Source: Diploptera punctata
Taxonomy: Eukaryota > Arthropoda > Insecta > Blattodea > Blaberidae
Length of the DNA stretch: 64,000 bases
Direction of reading: 5' to 3'
NCBI GenBank assembly: GCA_030220185.1
Contig: JASPKZ010001230.1
Location: forward strand, 62,001-126,000
Below, in pieces: positions 1 to 10,999 of this stretch (positions are counted from its first letter, which is position 1; each line of letters opens with the position of its first letter). Position numbers and translations under genes: made by a program. Under the pieces are notes generated by a model. That model did not search any database, had not been told where the DNA came from, and saw only the letters and a program-made list of their open reading frames with translations.

Positions 1-1099
1 TTCTCCATAGCACTGATTTCATATTCTTTAACTATGCTCAGTACTTGGCCTGGGTAAACGTTTTGATCATACAATACAAGTACCCAATCTCCTGGTTCAA
101 TTTTGTCTTTTAGATCACCACTGGTACTTATAATGTCATTGTTTACAATGCTATAATTTGTTGTGAGATACTTTAGGATTTTCCCCACTTCTGTTCTTCA
201 GGCAGTAAATTTTTTAAATACTTTTTATTGTTGCAGCGCATGAAATTGCCTGTTCCAGATCTAGATTTGTGTTCCTTTTGTTTATTTCATAATCATCATT
301 CATTTTAGAAAAATAAATGGCAGTACTTTTATTTACTGCAGCAGTAAACGTTTCTGCATTAGTCACAACACATTTTCGTTTTTTACCTGATCCCAGACTT
401 GCATTTTTTAATGCCATCGACAGGGCCCTTTCCATGTGCTGTGGCAAAAAATTCAACTGATCAGGATTTCATATTTTTGCTGCAGCAATGAATTTGTTTT
501 TAAATTGGGAAGCTGGGCCATCAGACCAAATATTGAGTATTTTTATTGATGACGGCAAGGGTAGTTCAAAAAGAATCTTGTCCAGATAGGCCACAATTGT
601 TCTATGAGTGAACCAGATTATCTGAGGCTATCACTATAGGATGCTGTTTCTGAGTATGCCACAGTGATATTGTAAATAGGCTAACTTGGTGTTGATGCCA
701 ATGAGAACATTGGATTTCATCTTGTTGTAAACATGTATAGTTCTCCGAAAAATTAATCTGAAGCAATGCCATGGAATTTGAATTATCGATAGTTTCTACT
801 TGTTTCTTCATTTCATTATATGCTGCAGCTTGCTGCCTCTTGATGTAACAGTGCTCTAAGAAATTTGGCATGATTCTTCTAATATATTCAAAGAGTTCAA
901 CAACTGTATCTTCTTCTAAGATTTTTTTTGAACATTCCCTTTTACCTGATTTTCCCATTTATACCAGTAGTAACTGAATCGTGAATCTCTTCCGACATAA
1001 AAGTGTTGCAAAAACCCTTGCCATCCTTGCATATTTCACACTGATTGAGCCAACAGTTTTGAGTTTGATCTTTGTACATGATCAGAAAAAGAAATTAAC

Positions 1100-1545
1100 A
1101 TGAATAAACAGATATAGTTTTAATAATTGAGTTTGTATTTTTTAATATACATATGTTTCAAAGCTGTTGCCTTATCTTCAGCATTGCACAAACTGATTTT
1201 TTCTTTTCTTCAAGTTGTTGGCCCTGGATCTGTGTTCCAAAGAACTTGGTAATGAGGCACCTTTCTCCGGGAATTTCAAAGTTCATAATTTTCTCCTTGT
1301 TCTTCTGTATACAGATTTTTTTCCAATATTGAGTTCAATGGTATTTTCTGTTTTAATAATTTTGTATTTAGATCTATTTTGTGTTTTTTCTGTCCAAAAG
1401 TGAGCTGCTACTGCAGATTTTTCTACTTCTTTTTTTTTTACATTACTTATGTATTCTTTAGTTCCAATGTTTAAATTTCTCTTTGTTTTCCACAATCTGC
1501 ACTTTTTTTTTTATATATTCCTGATTTTTTATTATCTTCAATTTT
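1100..1545 (-). mobile_element. Penelope-like element fragment (GIY-YIG domain plus 3' end)
   Basis: Minus-strand translation gives KSGIYKKKC, then KTKRNLNIGTKEYISNVKK and EKSAVAAHFWTEK. This is the layout of the C-terminal GIY-YIG endonuclease of Penelope-like retroelements. It is followed by the 3' tail found in the palindromic copy at 14510-15600. The fragment interrupts the multicopy ORF between its HPHIKIGKSKF and NCWLNQC parts, so it is a later insertion. No reverse-transcriptase part is present, which fits a 5'-truncated PLE. Frameshifts make it inactive. Confidence 0.7.
1144..1185 (-). ncRNA. Hammerhead ribozyme motif in PLE 3' end
   Basis: On the minus strand the core CTGAAGA (1181-1175) is followed by a stem II of about 5 bp including one G-U pair, GAAA (1159-1156), a self-complementary helix III CATATG, then T-A at the expected cleavage position. 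Helix I pairs AATG with TATT (4 bp with one G-U). All core positions fit the CUGANGA...GAAA hammerhead pattern. Activity is not shown. Confidence 0.65.
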
Positions 1546-1770
1546 ATCATTTTTGTTGGTTTTCATAAGGTATAGTTTTACAAGAATCATGGAGGCTAAT
1601 CAAACCCTCAATGAAGTTTTCATGTTCTTTGCAAAGATACACATTGCGAGGGAGCTTACAACTAAGCAAAACATCTCTTGGACGCAATTGGACAAACTTG
1701 CTTTTCCCTATTTTAATGTGTGGGTGCTCTTGAAGAAACAAAGCGTTGAGTTTCAATAACAGAAAACATC

Positions 1771-1779
1771 AAATGTCTT
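1771..1779. repeat. Target-site duplication, left copy (AAATGTCTT)
   Basis: The nine bases AAATGTCTT recur at 10991-10999, on the other side of the satellite element. Removing the element plus one copy brings the two halves of the interrupted ORF together in the right order. One extra base just downstream still shifts the frame. Confidence 0.75.
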
Positions 1780-1930
1780 ATATTGAATTTTTATAGGAAG
1801 AAATCACTATGAGGTTTAATTTAAGATTAAATTAAAATGTTTCATACCACTCCTCATATCCATATCCAGTCTTCTAAGTAGACCGTGGATTCAAAGCCTT
1901 GCCAGCATCATCTTCAGTACTTTCTTGTCG
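1780..1930 (-). repeat. Left inverted terminal arm of the satellite element
   Basis: The reverse complement matches 10671-10815 over about 140 bp with scattered substitutions. The shared sequence includes the hammerhead motif, the GGATATGAGGAG box and the TTTAATTTAATCTTAA tract that leads to the CCTCATAGTGATTTCTTCC tail. Confidence 0.85.
1876..1922 (-). ncRNA. Hammerhead ribozyme motif, left arm (one core substitution)
   Basis: The minus strand has helix I AAGTA/TACTT (5 bp), core CTGAAGA (1917-1911), an imperfect stem II ending in GGCTTT, then GAAT where GAAA is expected, helix III CCACGG and TC. The last A of the GAAA box is changed, so this copy is probably inactive. Confidence 0.6.
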
Positions 1931-1962
1931 AATTATGTTACATCAATCAGAATAACTAAAAG

Positions 1963-4900
1963 TAGCTCTTCTGTTCAACATAACATCAGTCAAGAAGGAA
2001 GTACTAGAACTAGGAGTAGTTCTTCTGATCGACATAACATCAGTCAACAAGAAAGTACTAAAACTAGAAGTAGTTCTGATCGACATAACATCAGTCAACA
2101 AGAAAGTACTAGAACTAAAAGTAGTAGTTCTGATCGACATAACATCAGTCAACAAGAAAGTACTAAAACTAGAAGTAGTAGTTCTGATCGACATAACATC
2201 AGTCAACAAGAAAGTACTAGAACTACAAGCAGCTCTTCTGATTGACATAACATCCGTCAACAAGAAAGTACTAGAACTAAAAGCAGCTCTTCTGATCGAC
2301 ATAACATCAGTCAACAAGAAAGTACTAGAAATAAAAACATCTCTTCTGATCGACATAACATAAGTCTACAAGAAAGTACTAGAACTAGAAGTAGTTCTGA
2401 TCGACATAACATCAATCAACAAGAAAGTACTAGAACTAGTTCTTCTGATCGACATAACATAAGTCTACAAGAAAGTACTAGAACTAGAAGCAGTTCTTCT
2501 GATCGACATAACATCCGTCAACAAGAAAGTACTAGAACTAAAAGCAGCTCTTCTGATCGACATAACATAAGTCTACAAGAAAGTACTAGAACTAGAAGTA
2601 GTTCTGATCGACATAACATCAATCAACAAGAAAGTACTAGAACTAAAAGCAGTTCTTCTGATCAACATAACATCCGTCAACAAGAAAGTACTAGAACTAA
2701 AAGCAGCTCTTCTGATCGACATAACAACAGTCAACAAGAAAGTACTAGAACTAGAAGAAGTTCTTCTGATCGATATAACATCAGTCAACAAGAAAGTACT
2801 AGAACTAGAAGTAGTTCTGATCGACATAACATCAATCAACAAGAAAGTGCTAGAAATAAAAGCATTTCTTCTGATCGACATAACATAAGTCTACAAGAAA
2901 GTACTAGAACTAGAAGAAGTTCTTCTGATCAATATAACATCAGTCAACAAGAAAGTACTAGAACTAAAAGCAGCTCTTCTGATCGACATAACATCAGTCA
3001 ACAAGAAAGTACTAGAACTAGAAGAAGTTCTTCTGATCGATATAACATCAGTCAACAAGAAAGTACTAGAAATAAAAGCATCTCTTCTGATCGACATAAC
3101 ATAAGTCTACAAGAAAGTACTAGAACTAAGAAGTTCTTCTGATCGATATAACATCAGTCAACAAGAAAGTACTAGAAATAAAAGCATCTCTTCTGAACGA
3201 CATAACATAAGTCTACAAGAAAGTACTAGAACTAGAAGAAGTTTTTCTGATCGATATAACATCCATCAACAAGAAAGTACTAGAACTATAAGCAGCTCTT
3301 CTGATTGACATAACATCAGTCAACAAGAAAGTACTAGAACTAGAAGAAGATCTTCTGATCGATATAACATCAGTCAATAAGAAAGTACTAGAAATAAAAG
3401 CATCTCTTCTGATCGACATAACATAAGTCTACAAGAAAGTACTAGAACTAAGAAGAAGTTCTTCTGATCGATATAACATCAGTCAACAAGAAAGTACTAG
3501 AAATAAATGCATCTCTTCTGATCGCCATAACATAAGTCTACAAGAAAGTACTAGAACTATAACATCAGTCAACAAGAAAGTACTAGAAATAAATGCATCT
3601 CTTCTGATCGCCATAACATAAGTCTACAAGAAAGTACTAGAACTAGAAGAAGTTCTTCTGACCGATATAACATCAGTCAACAAGAAAGTACTAGAACTAA
3701 AAGCAGCTCTTCTGATCGACATAACATCAGTCAACAAGAAAGTACTAGAACTAGTTCTTCTGATCGACATAACATAAGTCTACAAGAAAGTACTAGAACT
3801 AGAAGTAGTTCTGATCGACATAACATCAATCAACAAAAGAAAGTACTAGAACTAAAAGCAGCTCTTCTGATCGACATAACATCAGTAAACAAGAAAGTGC
3901 TAGAACTAGAAGAAGTTCTTCTGATCGATATAACATCAGTCAACAAGAAAGTACTAGAGATAGTTCTTCTGATCGACATAACTTCAGTCAAAAAGAAAGA
4001 ACTGGAAGTAGTTCTTCTGATTGACATAACATCAGTCAACAAGAAAGTACTATAACTAGAAGTAGTTATTCAGATCGACATAACATCAGTCAACAAGAAA
4101 GTACTAGAACTAAAAGTAGTTCTTCTGTTCGACATAACATCAGTCAATAAGAAAGTACTAGAACTAGAAGAAGTTCTTCTGATCGATATAACATCAGTCA
4201 ACAAGAAAGTACTAGAACTTGAAGTAGTTCTTCTGATCGACATAACATCAGTCAACTAGAAAGTACTAGAACTAGAAGCAGCTCTTCTGATCGACATAAC
4301 ATCAGTCAACAACAAAGTACTAGAACTTGAAGTAGTTCTTCTGATCGACTTAACATCAGTCAACAAGAAAGTACTATAACAAAAAGCAGCTCTTCTGATC
4401 GACATAACATCAGTCAACAAGAAAGTACTAGAACTAAAAGCAGCTCTTCTGATTGACATAACATCAGTCAACAAGTAAGTACTAGAACTAGAAGCAGCTC
4501 TTCTGATCGACCTAACATAAGTCAACAAGAAAGTACTAGAACTAGAAGTAGTTCTGATCGACATAACATCAATCAACAAGAAAGTACTAGAACTAAAAGC
4601 AGCTCTTCTGATCGACATAACATCAGTCAACAAGAAAGTACTAGAACTAGAAGAAGTTCTTCTGATCGATATTACATCAGTCAACAAGAAAGTACTAGAA
4701 CTAGTTCTTCTGATCGATATAACATAAGTCTACAAGAAAGTACTAGCACTAGAAGCAGTTCTTCTGATCGACATAACATCTGTCAACAAGAAAGTACTAG
4801 AACTAAAAGCAGCTCTTCTGATCGACATAACATAAGTCTACAAGAAAGTACAAGAACTAGTAGTTCTGATCGACATAACATCAATCAACAAGAAAGTACT

Positions 4901-7900
4901 AGAACTAAAAGCAGCTCTTCTGATCGACATAACATCAGTCAACAAGAAAGTACTAGAACTAGAAGTTCTTCTGATCGATATAACATCAGTCAACAAGAAA
5001 GTACTAGAACTAGTTCTTCTGATCGACATAACTTCAATCAACAAGAAAGAATTAGAAGTAGTTCTTCTGATCGACATAACATTAGTCAACAAGAAAGTAC
5101 TATAACTAGAAGATGTTCTTCTGATCGATATAACATCAGTCAACAAGAAAGTACTAGAACTAGTTCTTCTGATCGATATAACATAAGTCTACAAGAAAGT
5201 ACTAGAACTAGAAGCAGTTCTTCTCATCGACATAACATCCATCAACAAGAAAGTACTAGAACTGAAAGCAGCTCTTCTGATCGACATAACATAAGTCTAC
5301 AAGAAAGTACTAGAACTAGAAGTAGTTCTGATCGACATAACATCAATCAACAAGAAAGTACTAGAACTAAAAGCAGTTCTTCTGATCGACATAACACCCG
5401 TCAACAAGAAAGTACTAGAACTAAAAGCAGCTCTTCTGATCGACATAACAACAGTCAACAAGAAAGTACTAGAACTAGAAGAAGTTCTTCTGATCGATAT
5501 AACATCAGTCAACAAGAAAGTACTAGAAATAAAAGCAGCTCTTCTGATCGACATAACATCAGTCAACAAGAAAGTAATAGAAATAAAAGCATCTCTTCTG
5601 ATCGATATAACATAAGTCTACAAGAAAGTACTAGAACTAGAAGAAGTTCTTCTGATCGATATAACATCAGTCAACAAGATAGTACTAGAACTAAAAGCAG
5701 CTCTTCTGATCAACATAACATCAGTCAACAAGAAAGTACTAGAACTAGAAGAAGTTCTTCTGATTAGAAAAAGTTCTGATCGATATAACATCAGTCAACA
5801 AGAAAGTACTAGAAATAAAAGCATTTCTTCTGATCGACATAACATAAGTCAACAAGAAAGTACTAGAACTAGAAGAAGTTCTTCTGTTCGATATAACATC
5901 AGTCAACAAGAAAGTACTAGAAATAAAAGCATCTCTTCTAATCAACATAAGTCAACAAGAAAGTACTAGAACTAGAAGAAGTTCTTCTGATCGATATATC
6001 ATCAGTCAACAAGAAAGTAGTAGAACTAAAAGCAGCTCTTCTGATCGACATAACATCAGTCAACAAGAAAGTACTAGAACTAGAAGTAGTTCTGATCGAC
6101 ATAACATCAATCAACAAGAAAGTTATAGAACTAAAAGCAGCTCTTCTGATCGACATAACATCAGTCAACAAGAAAGTACTAAAACTAGAAGAAGTTCTTC
6201 TGATTGATATAACATCAGTCAACAAAAAAGTACTAGAACTAAAAGCAGCTCTTCTGATCGACATAACATCAGTCAACAAGAAAGTACTAGAACTAGAAGA
6301 AGTTCTTCTGATCGATATAACATCAGTCAACAAGAAAGTACTAGAACTAGTTCTTCTGATCGACATAACATAAGTCTACAAGAAAGTACTAGAACTAGAA
6401 GTAGTTCTGATCGACATAACATCAATCAACAAGAAAGTACTAGAACTAAAAGCAGCTCTTCTGATCGACATAACATCAGTCAACAAGAAAGTACTAGAAC
6501 TAGAAGAAGTTCTTCTGATCGATATAACATCAGTCAACAAGAAAGTACTAGAACTAGTTCTTCTGATCGACCTAACTTCAGTCAAAAAGAAAGAACTAGA
6601 AGTAGTTCTTCTGATCGACATAACATCAGTCAACAAGAAAGTACTATAACTAGAAGTAGTTCTTCTGATCGACATAACATCAGTCAACAAGAAAGTACTA
6701 GAATAAAAAGTAGTTCTTCTGATCGACATAACATCAGTCAATAAGAAAGTACTAGAAGAGTTCTTCTGATCGACATAACATCAGTCAACAAGAAAGTACT
6801 AGAACTTGAAGTAGTTCTTCTGATCGACATAACATCAGTCGACTAGAAAGTACTAGAAGTAGATCTTCTAATCGACATAACATCAGTCAACAAGTAAGTA
6901 CTAGAACTAGAAGCAGCTCTTCTGATCGACATAACATCAGTCAACAAGAAAGTACTATAACAAAAAGCAGCTCTTCTGATCGACATAACATCAGTCAACA
7001 AGAAAGTACTAGAACTTGAAGTAGTTTTTCTGATCGACATAACATCAGTCAACTAGAAAGTACTAGAACTAGAAGTAGTTCTTCTAATCGACATAACATC
7101 AGTCAACAAGTAAGTACTAGAACTAGAAGCAGCTCTTCTGATCGACATAACATCAGTCAACAAGAAAGTACTAGAACTTGAAGTAGTTCTTCTGATCGAC
7201 ATAACATCAGTCAACAAGAAAGTACTATAACAAAAAGCAGCACTTCTGATCGACATAACATCAGTCAACAAGAAAGTACTAGAACTAAAAGCAGCTCTTC
7301 TGATTGACATAACATCAGTCAACAAGAAAGTACTAGAACTAGAAGCAGCTCTTCTGATTGACATAACATCAGTCAACAAGAAAGTACTAGAACTAAGTAG
7401 CTCTTCTGATCGACATAACATCAGTCAACAAGAAAGTACTAGAACTAGCAGTTTCTGATCGACATAACATCATCAACAAGAAAGTACTAGAACTAAAGAA
7501 GACTCTCTGATCGACATAACATCAGTCAACAAGAAAGTACTAGAACTAGAAAGATCCTGATCGACATAACATCAGTCAACAAGAAAGTACTAGAACTAGT
7601 TCTTCTGATCGACATAACTTCAGTCAACAAGAAAGAACTAGAAGTAGTTCTTCTGATCGACATAACATCAGTCAACAAGAAAGTACTATAACTAGAAGTA
7701 GTTCTGATCGACATAACATCAGTCAACAAGTACTAGAACTAGTTCTTCTGATCGACATAACATCAGTCAACAAGAAAGTACTAGAACTAGAAGTAGTTCT
7801 TCTGATCGACATAACATCAGTCAATAAGAAAGTACTAGAACTAGAAGAAGTTCTTCTGATCGACATAACATCAGTCAACAAGAAAGTACTTAGAAGTAGT

Positions 7901-10680
7901 TCTTCTGATCGACATAACATCAATCGACTAGAAAGTACTAGAAGTAGTTCTTCTAATCGACATAACATCAGTCAACAAGTACTAGAACTAGAAGCAGCTC
8001 TTCTGATCGACATAACATCAGTCAACAAGAAAGTACTAGAACTTGAAGTAGTTGTTCTGATCGACATAACATCAGTCAACAAGAAAGTACTATAACAAAA
8101 AGCAGCTCTTCTGATCGACATAACATCAGTCAACAAGAAAGTACTAGAACTTGAAGTAGTTCTTCTGATCGACATAACATCAGTCAACAAGAAAGTACTA
8201 TAACAAAAAGCAGCTCTTCTGATCGACATAACATCAGTCAACAAGAAAATACTAGAACTAAAAGCAGCTCTTCTGATTGACATAACATCAATCAACAAGT
8301 AAGTACTAGAACTAGAAGCAGCTCTTCTGATCAATATAACATCAGTCAACAAGAAAGTACTAGAACTAGAAGTAGTTCTGATCGACATAACATCAATCAA
8401 CAAGAAAGTACTAGAACTAAAAGCAGCTCTTCTGATCAACATAACATCAGTCAACAAGAAAGTACTAGAACCAGAAGAAGTTCTTCTGATCGATAGAACA
8501 TCAGTCAACAAGAAAGTACTAGAACTAGTTCTTCTGATCGACATAACATAAGTCTACAAGAAAGTACTAGAACTAGAAGCAGTTCTTCTGATCGACATAA
8601 CATCCGTCAACAAGAAAGTACTGGAACTAAAAGCAGCTCTTCTGATCAACATAACATAAGTCTACAAGAAAGTACTAGAAGTAGTTCTGATCGACATAAC
8701 ATCAATCAACAAGAAAGTACTAGAACTAAAAGCAGCTCTTCTGATCGACATAACATCAGTCAACAAGAAAGTACTAGAACTAGAAGAAGTTCTTCTGATC
8801 GATATAACATCAGTCAACAAGAAAGTACTAGAACTAGTTCTTCTGATCGACATAACATCAGTCAACAAGAAAGTACTATAACTATAAGTAGTTCTTCTGA
8901 TCGACATAACATCAGTCAACAAGTACTAGAACTAGTTCTTCTGATCGACATAACATGAGTCAACAAGAAAGTACTAGAACTAGAAGTAGTTCTTCTGATC
9001 GACATAACATCAGTCAATAGGAAAGTACTAGAACTAGAAGAAGTTCTTTTGATCGACATAACATCAGTCAACAAGAAAGTACTAGAACTTGAAGTAGTTC
9101 TTCTGATCGACATAATATCAGTCAACTAGAGAGTACTAGAACTAGAAGTAGTTCTTCTAATCGACATAACATCAGTCAACAAGTAAGTACTATAACTAGA
9201 AGCAGCTCTTCTGATCGACATAACATCAGTCAACAAGAAAGTACTAGAACTTGAAGTAGTTCTTCTGATCGACATAACATCAGTCAACCAGAAAGTACTA
9301 TAACAAAAAGCAGCTCTTTTGATCAACGTAACATCAGTCAACAAGAAAGTACTAGAACTAGAAGCAGCTCTTCTGATCGACATAACATCAGTCAACAAGA
9401 AAGTACTAAAACTGGAAGAAGTTGTTCTGATCTACATAACATCAGTTAACAAGTACTAGAACTAGTACTTCCGATCGACATAACATCAGTCAACAAGAAA
9501 GTACAATAACTAGAAGTAGTTCTTCTGATCGACATAACATCAGTCAACTAGATAGTACTAGAACTAGATGTAGTTCTTCTAATCGACATAACATCAGTCA
9601 ACAAGTAAGTACTTGAACTAGAAGCAGCTTTTCTGATCGACATAACAACAGTCAACAAGATAGTACTAAGAACTAAAGCAGCTTTTCTGATCGACATAAC
9701 ATCAGTCAACAAGAAAATACTAGAACTAAAAACAACTCTTCTGATCGACATAACATCAGTCAACAAGAAAATACTATAACTAAAAACAACTCTTCTGATC
9801 GACATAACATCAGTCAACAAGAAAGTACTAGAAATAGAAGTAGTTTTCTGATTGACATAACATCAGACAACAAGAAAGTACTAGAAATAGAAGTAGTTCT
9901 TCTGATCGACATAAGATCAATCAACAAGAAAGTACTAGAACTAAAAGCAGCTCTTCTGATCGACATATCAGTCAACTAAAAGTACTAAAACTAGAAGTAG
10001 TTCTTCTGATCGACATAACATCAGTCAACAAGAAAGTACTAGAACTAAAAGCTGCTCTTCTGATCGACATAACCACAGTCAACAAGAAAGTACTAGGACT
10101 AGAAGTAGTTCTTCTGATCAAATAACATCAGTCAAGAAAAAAGTACTAGAACTAGAAGTAGTTGTTCTGATCGACATAACATCAGTCAACAAGAAAGTAC
10201 TAGAACTAAAAGCAGCTCTTCTGATCGACATAATATCAGTCAAGAAGGAAGTACTAGAACAAAAAACAGCTCTTCTAATCGACATAACATCAGTCAACAT
10301 GAAAGTACTAGAACTAAAAGTAGTAGTTCTGATCGACATAACATCAGTAAACAAGAAAGTACTAGAACTAGAAGTAGCTCTTCTGACTGACATAACATCA
10401 GTCAACAAGAAAGTACTAGAACTAAAAGTAGCTCTTCTGATCGACATAACATCAGTCAACATGAAAGTACTAGAACTAAAAGTAGTAGTTCTGATCGACA
10501 TAACATCAGTAAACAAGAAAGTACTAGAACTAGAAGTAGCTCTTCTGATTGACATAACATCAGTCAACAAGAAAGTACTAGAACTAAAAGTAGCTCTTCT
10601 GATCAACATAACATCAGTCAACAAGAAAATACTAGTAGTAGTTCTTCTGATCAACATAACATCAGCTGACAAGAAAGTAC
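1963..10680. repeat. Satellite array, 54-bp monomer with 48- and 51-bp variants
   Basis: About 160 diverged tandem copies. The plus-strand consensus starts GATCGACATAACATCAGTCA and ends AGTAGTTCTTCT. Length variants differ mostly by multiples of 3, so both strands show long open frames: 18-residue repeats such as MSIRRTSSSSSTFLLTDV on the minus strand and DRHNISQQESTRTRSSSS on the plus strand. Many copies contain AGAACTA...TAGTTCT, a perfect 7-bp inverted repeat able to form a hairpin in each monomer. Its right edge merges into the hammerhead region (AAGAAAGTACT is shared by monomer and ribozyme flank). Multi-monomer blocks recur at irregular spacing. I do not regard the open frames as genes. 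Confidence 0.9.
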
Positions 10681-10815
10681 TGAAGATGGAGCTGCCAAGG
10701 CTTTGAAACCGCAGTCTACTTAAAAACTGGATATGAGGAGAGATATGAAGCATTTCAATTTAATCTTAATTTAAAACCTCATAGTGATTTCTTCCTACAA
10801 AAGTTCAATATAAGT
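10671..10815 (+). repeat. Right inverted terminal arm, inner copy
   Basis: Runs from the last satellite monomer through the hammerhead motif to the CCTCATAGTGATTTCTTCC box and TTCAATATAAG. It is the inverted match of the left arm. Confidence 0.85.
10675..10721 (+). ncRNA. Hammerhead ribozyme motif, inner right arm
   Basis: Helix I AAGTA/TACTT is perfect. The core is CTGAAGA (10680-10686) and GAAA (10705-10708), with TC before the expected cleavage site. Stem II closes with two G-U pairs. Helix III CCGCAG is damaged compared with CCATGG in the outer copy. Confidence 0.65.
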
Positions 10816-10856
10816 GATGACAAGTCTAAATAGGAAATCAAAATGGCTGACCATTG

Positions 10857-10990
10857 GATGTAGTTCTTCTGATCGACATAACATCAGTCGACTAGAAAGT
10901 ACTGAAGATGAAGCCGCCATGGCTTTGAAACCATGGTCTACTTAGAAGACTGCATATGAGGAGAGGTATTAAGCATTTTAATTTAATATT
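10857..10990 (+). repeat. Right terminal arm, outer duplicate copy
   Basis: A second copy of the right end starts with part of a satellite monomer (TAGTTCTTCTGATCGACATA), goes through a hammerhead motif and ends in an A/T-rich tail directly before the target-site repeat. The tail is cut before the CCTCATAGTG box. Confidence 0.8.
10897..10943 (+). ncRNA. Hammerhead ribozyme motif, best preserved in the window
   Basis: All parts fit. Helix I is AAGTA (10897-10901) with TACTT (10939-10943), 5 bp. The core is CTGAAGA (10902-10908). Stem II pairs AAGCC with GGCTT (5 bp, extendable by one G-U). GAAA is at 10927-10930, helix III is CCATGG (10931-10936), and TC precedes the predicted cut after 10938. 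Helix III with its closing A-U pair reads ACCATGGT, a perfect palindrome, as in ribozymes thought to work as dimers. Known occurrences of this type are in PLE terminal repeats and retrozymes. Activity is inferred only. Confidence 0.8.
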
Positions 10991-10999
10991 AAATGTCTT
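10991..10999. repeat. Target-site duplication, right copy (AAATGTCTT)
   Basis: Same nine bases as 1771-1779, at the right boundary of the foldback element. Confidence 0.75.

Larger units (their letters stand above)
1..1779 (-). pseudogene. Multicopy insect ORF of unknown function, 3' part, interrupted
   Basis: Reading the minus strand from 1779 to 1 gives, in order: HPHIKIGKSKFVQLRP (about 1720), a Cys-rich stretch NCWLNQCEICKDGKGF (about 1060), a helical region with FLEHCYIKRQQAAA (about 860), WSDGPASQFKNKF (about 520), FFATAHGKGPVDGI (about 440), KCVVTNAETFTAAVNKS (about 340) and EPGDWVLVLYDQNVYPGQV (about 90). I recognise this order as an uncharacterised protein family that is highly repeated in insect genomes and transposon-like in its abundance; its function is not known to me. 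The copy is broken: the frame shifts after GPVDGI and near 950, stop codons occur, and a PLE fragment sits at about 1100-1545. It continues off the window at position 1. Its 5' part lies at 10991-11560, beyond the satellite insertion. The SDG and HGKG motifs could belong to a transposase, but that is a guess. Confidence 0.7.
1780..10990. mobile_element. 9.2 kb foldback element: hammerhead-bearing inverted ends around a giant satellite
   Basis: The left end (1780-1930) and right end (10671-10815) are inverted copies of one another; both read outward through a hammerhead motif into a tail with the box AACCTCATAGTGATTTCTTCC. A second, nearly identical right end follows at 10857-10990 after a spacer of about 45 bp. 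Between the ends lies only the 54-bp satellite. A 9-bp direct repeat flanks the whole unit, which sits inside a multicopy ORF. The tail box resembles the ends of PLE-related elements elsewhere in the window (15397, 18791, 19097, 27399). I infer a non-autonomous, PLE-mobilised foldback element. It resembles Drosophila foldback (FB) elements in shape, but not in sequence as far as I can judge. Confidence 0.7.

Noticed and set aside
1963..10680. CRISPR-like array
   Set aside because: Monomers are directly adjacent and diverged throughout; there are no unique spacers, and the genome is eukaryotic.
1925..10753. Many open frames of 60-211 codons over the satellite, as a repeat-protein gene
   Set aside because: They are open on both strands, interrupted by stops and frame changes every few monomers, lack a start context and are explained by a monomer length divisible by 3.
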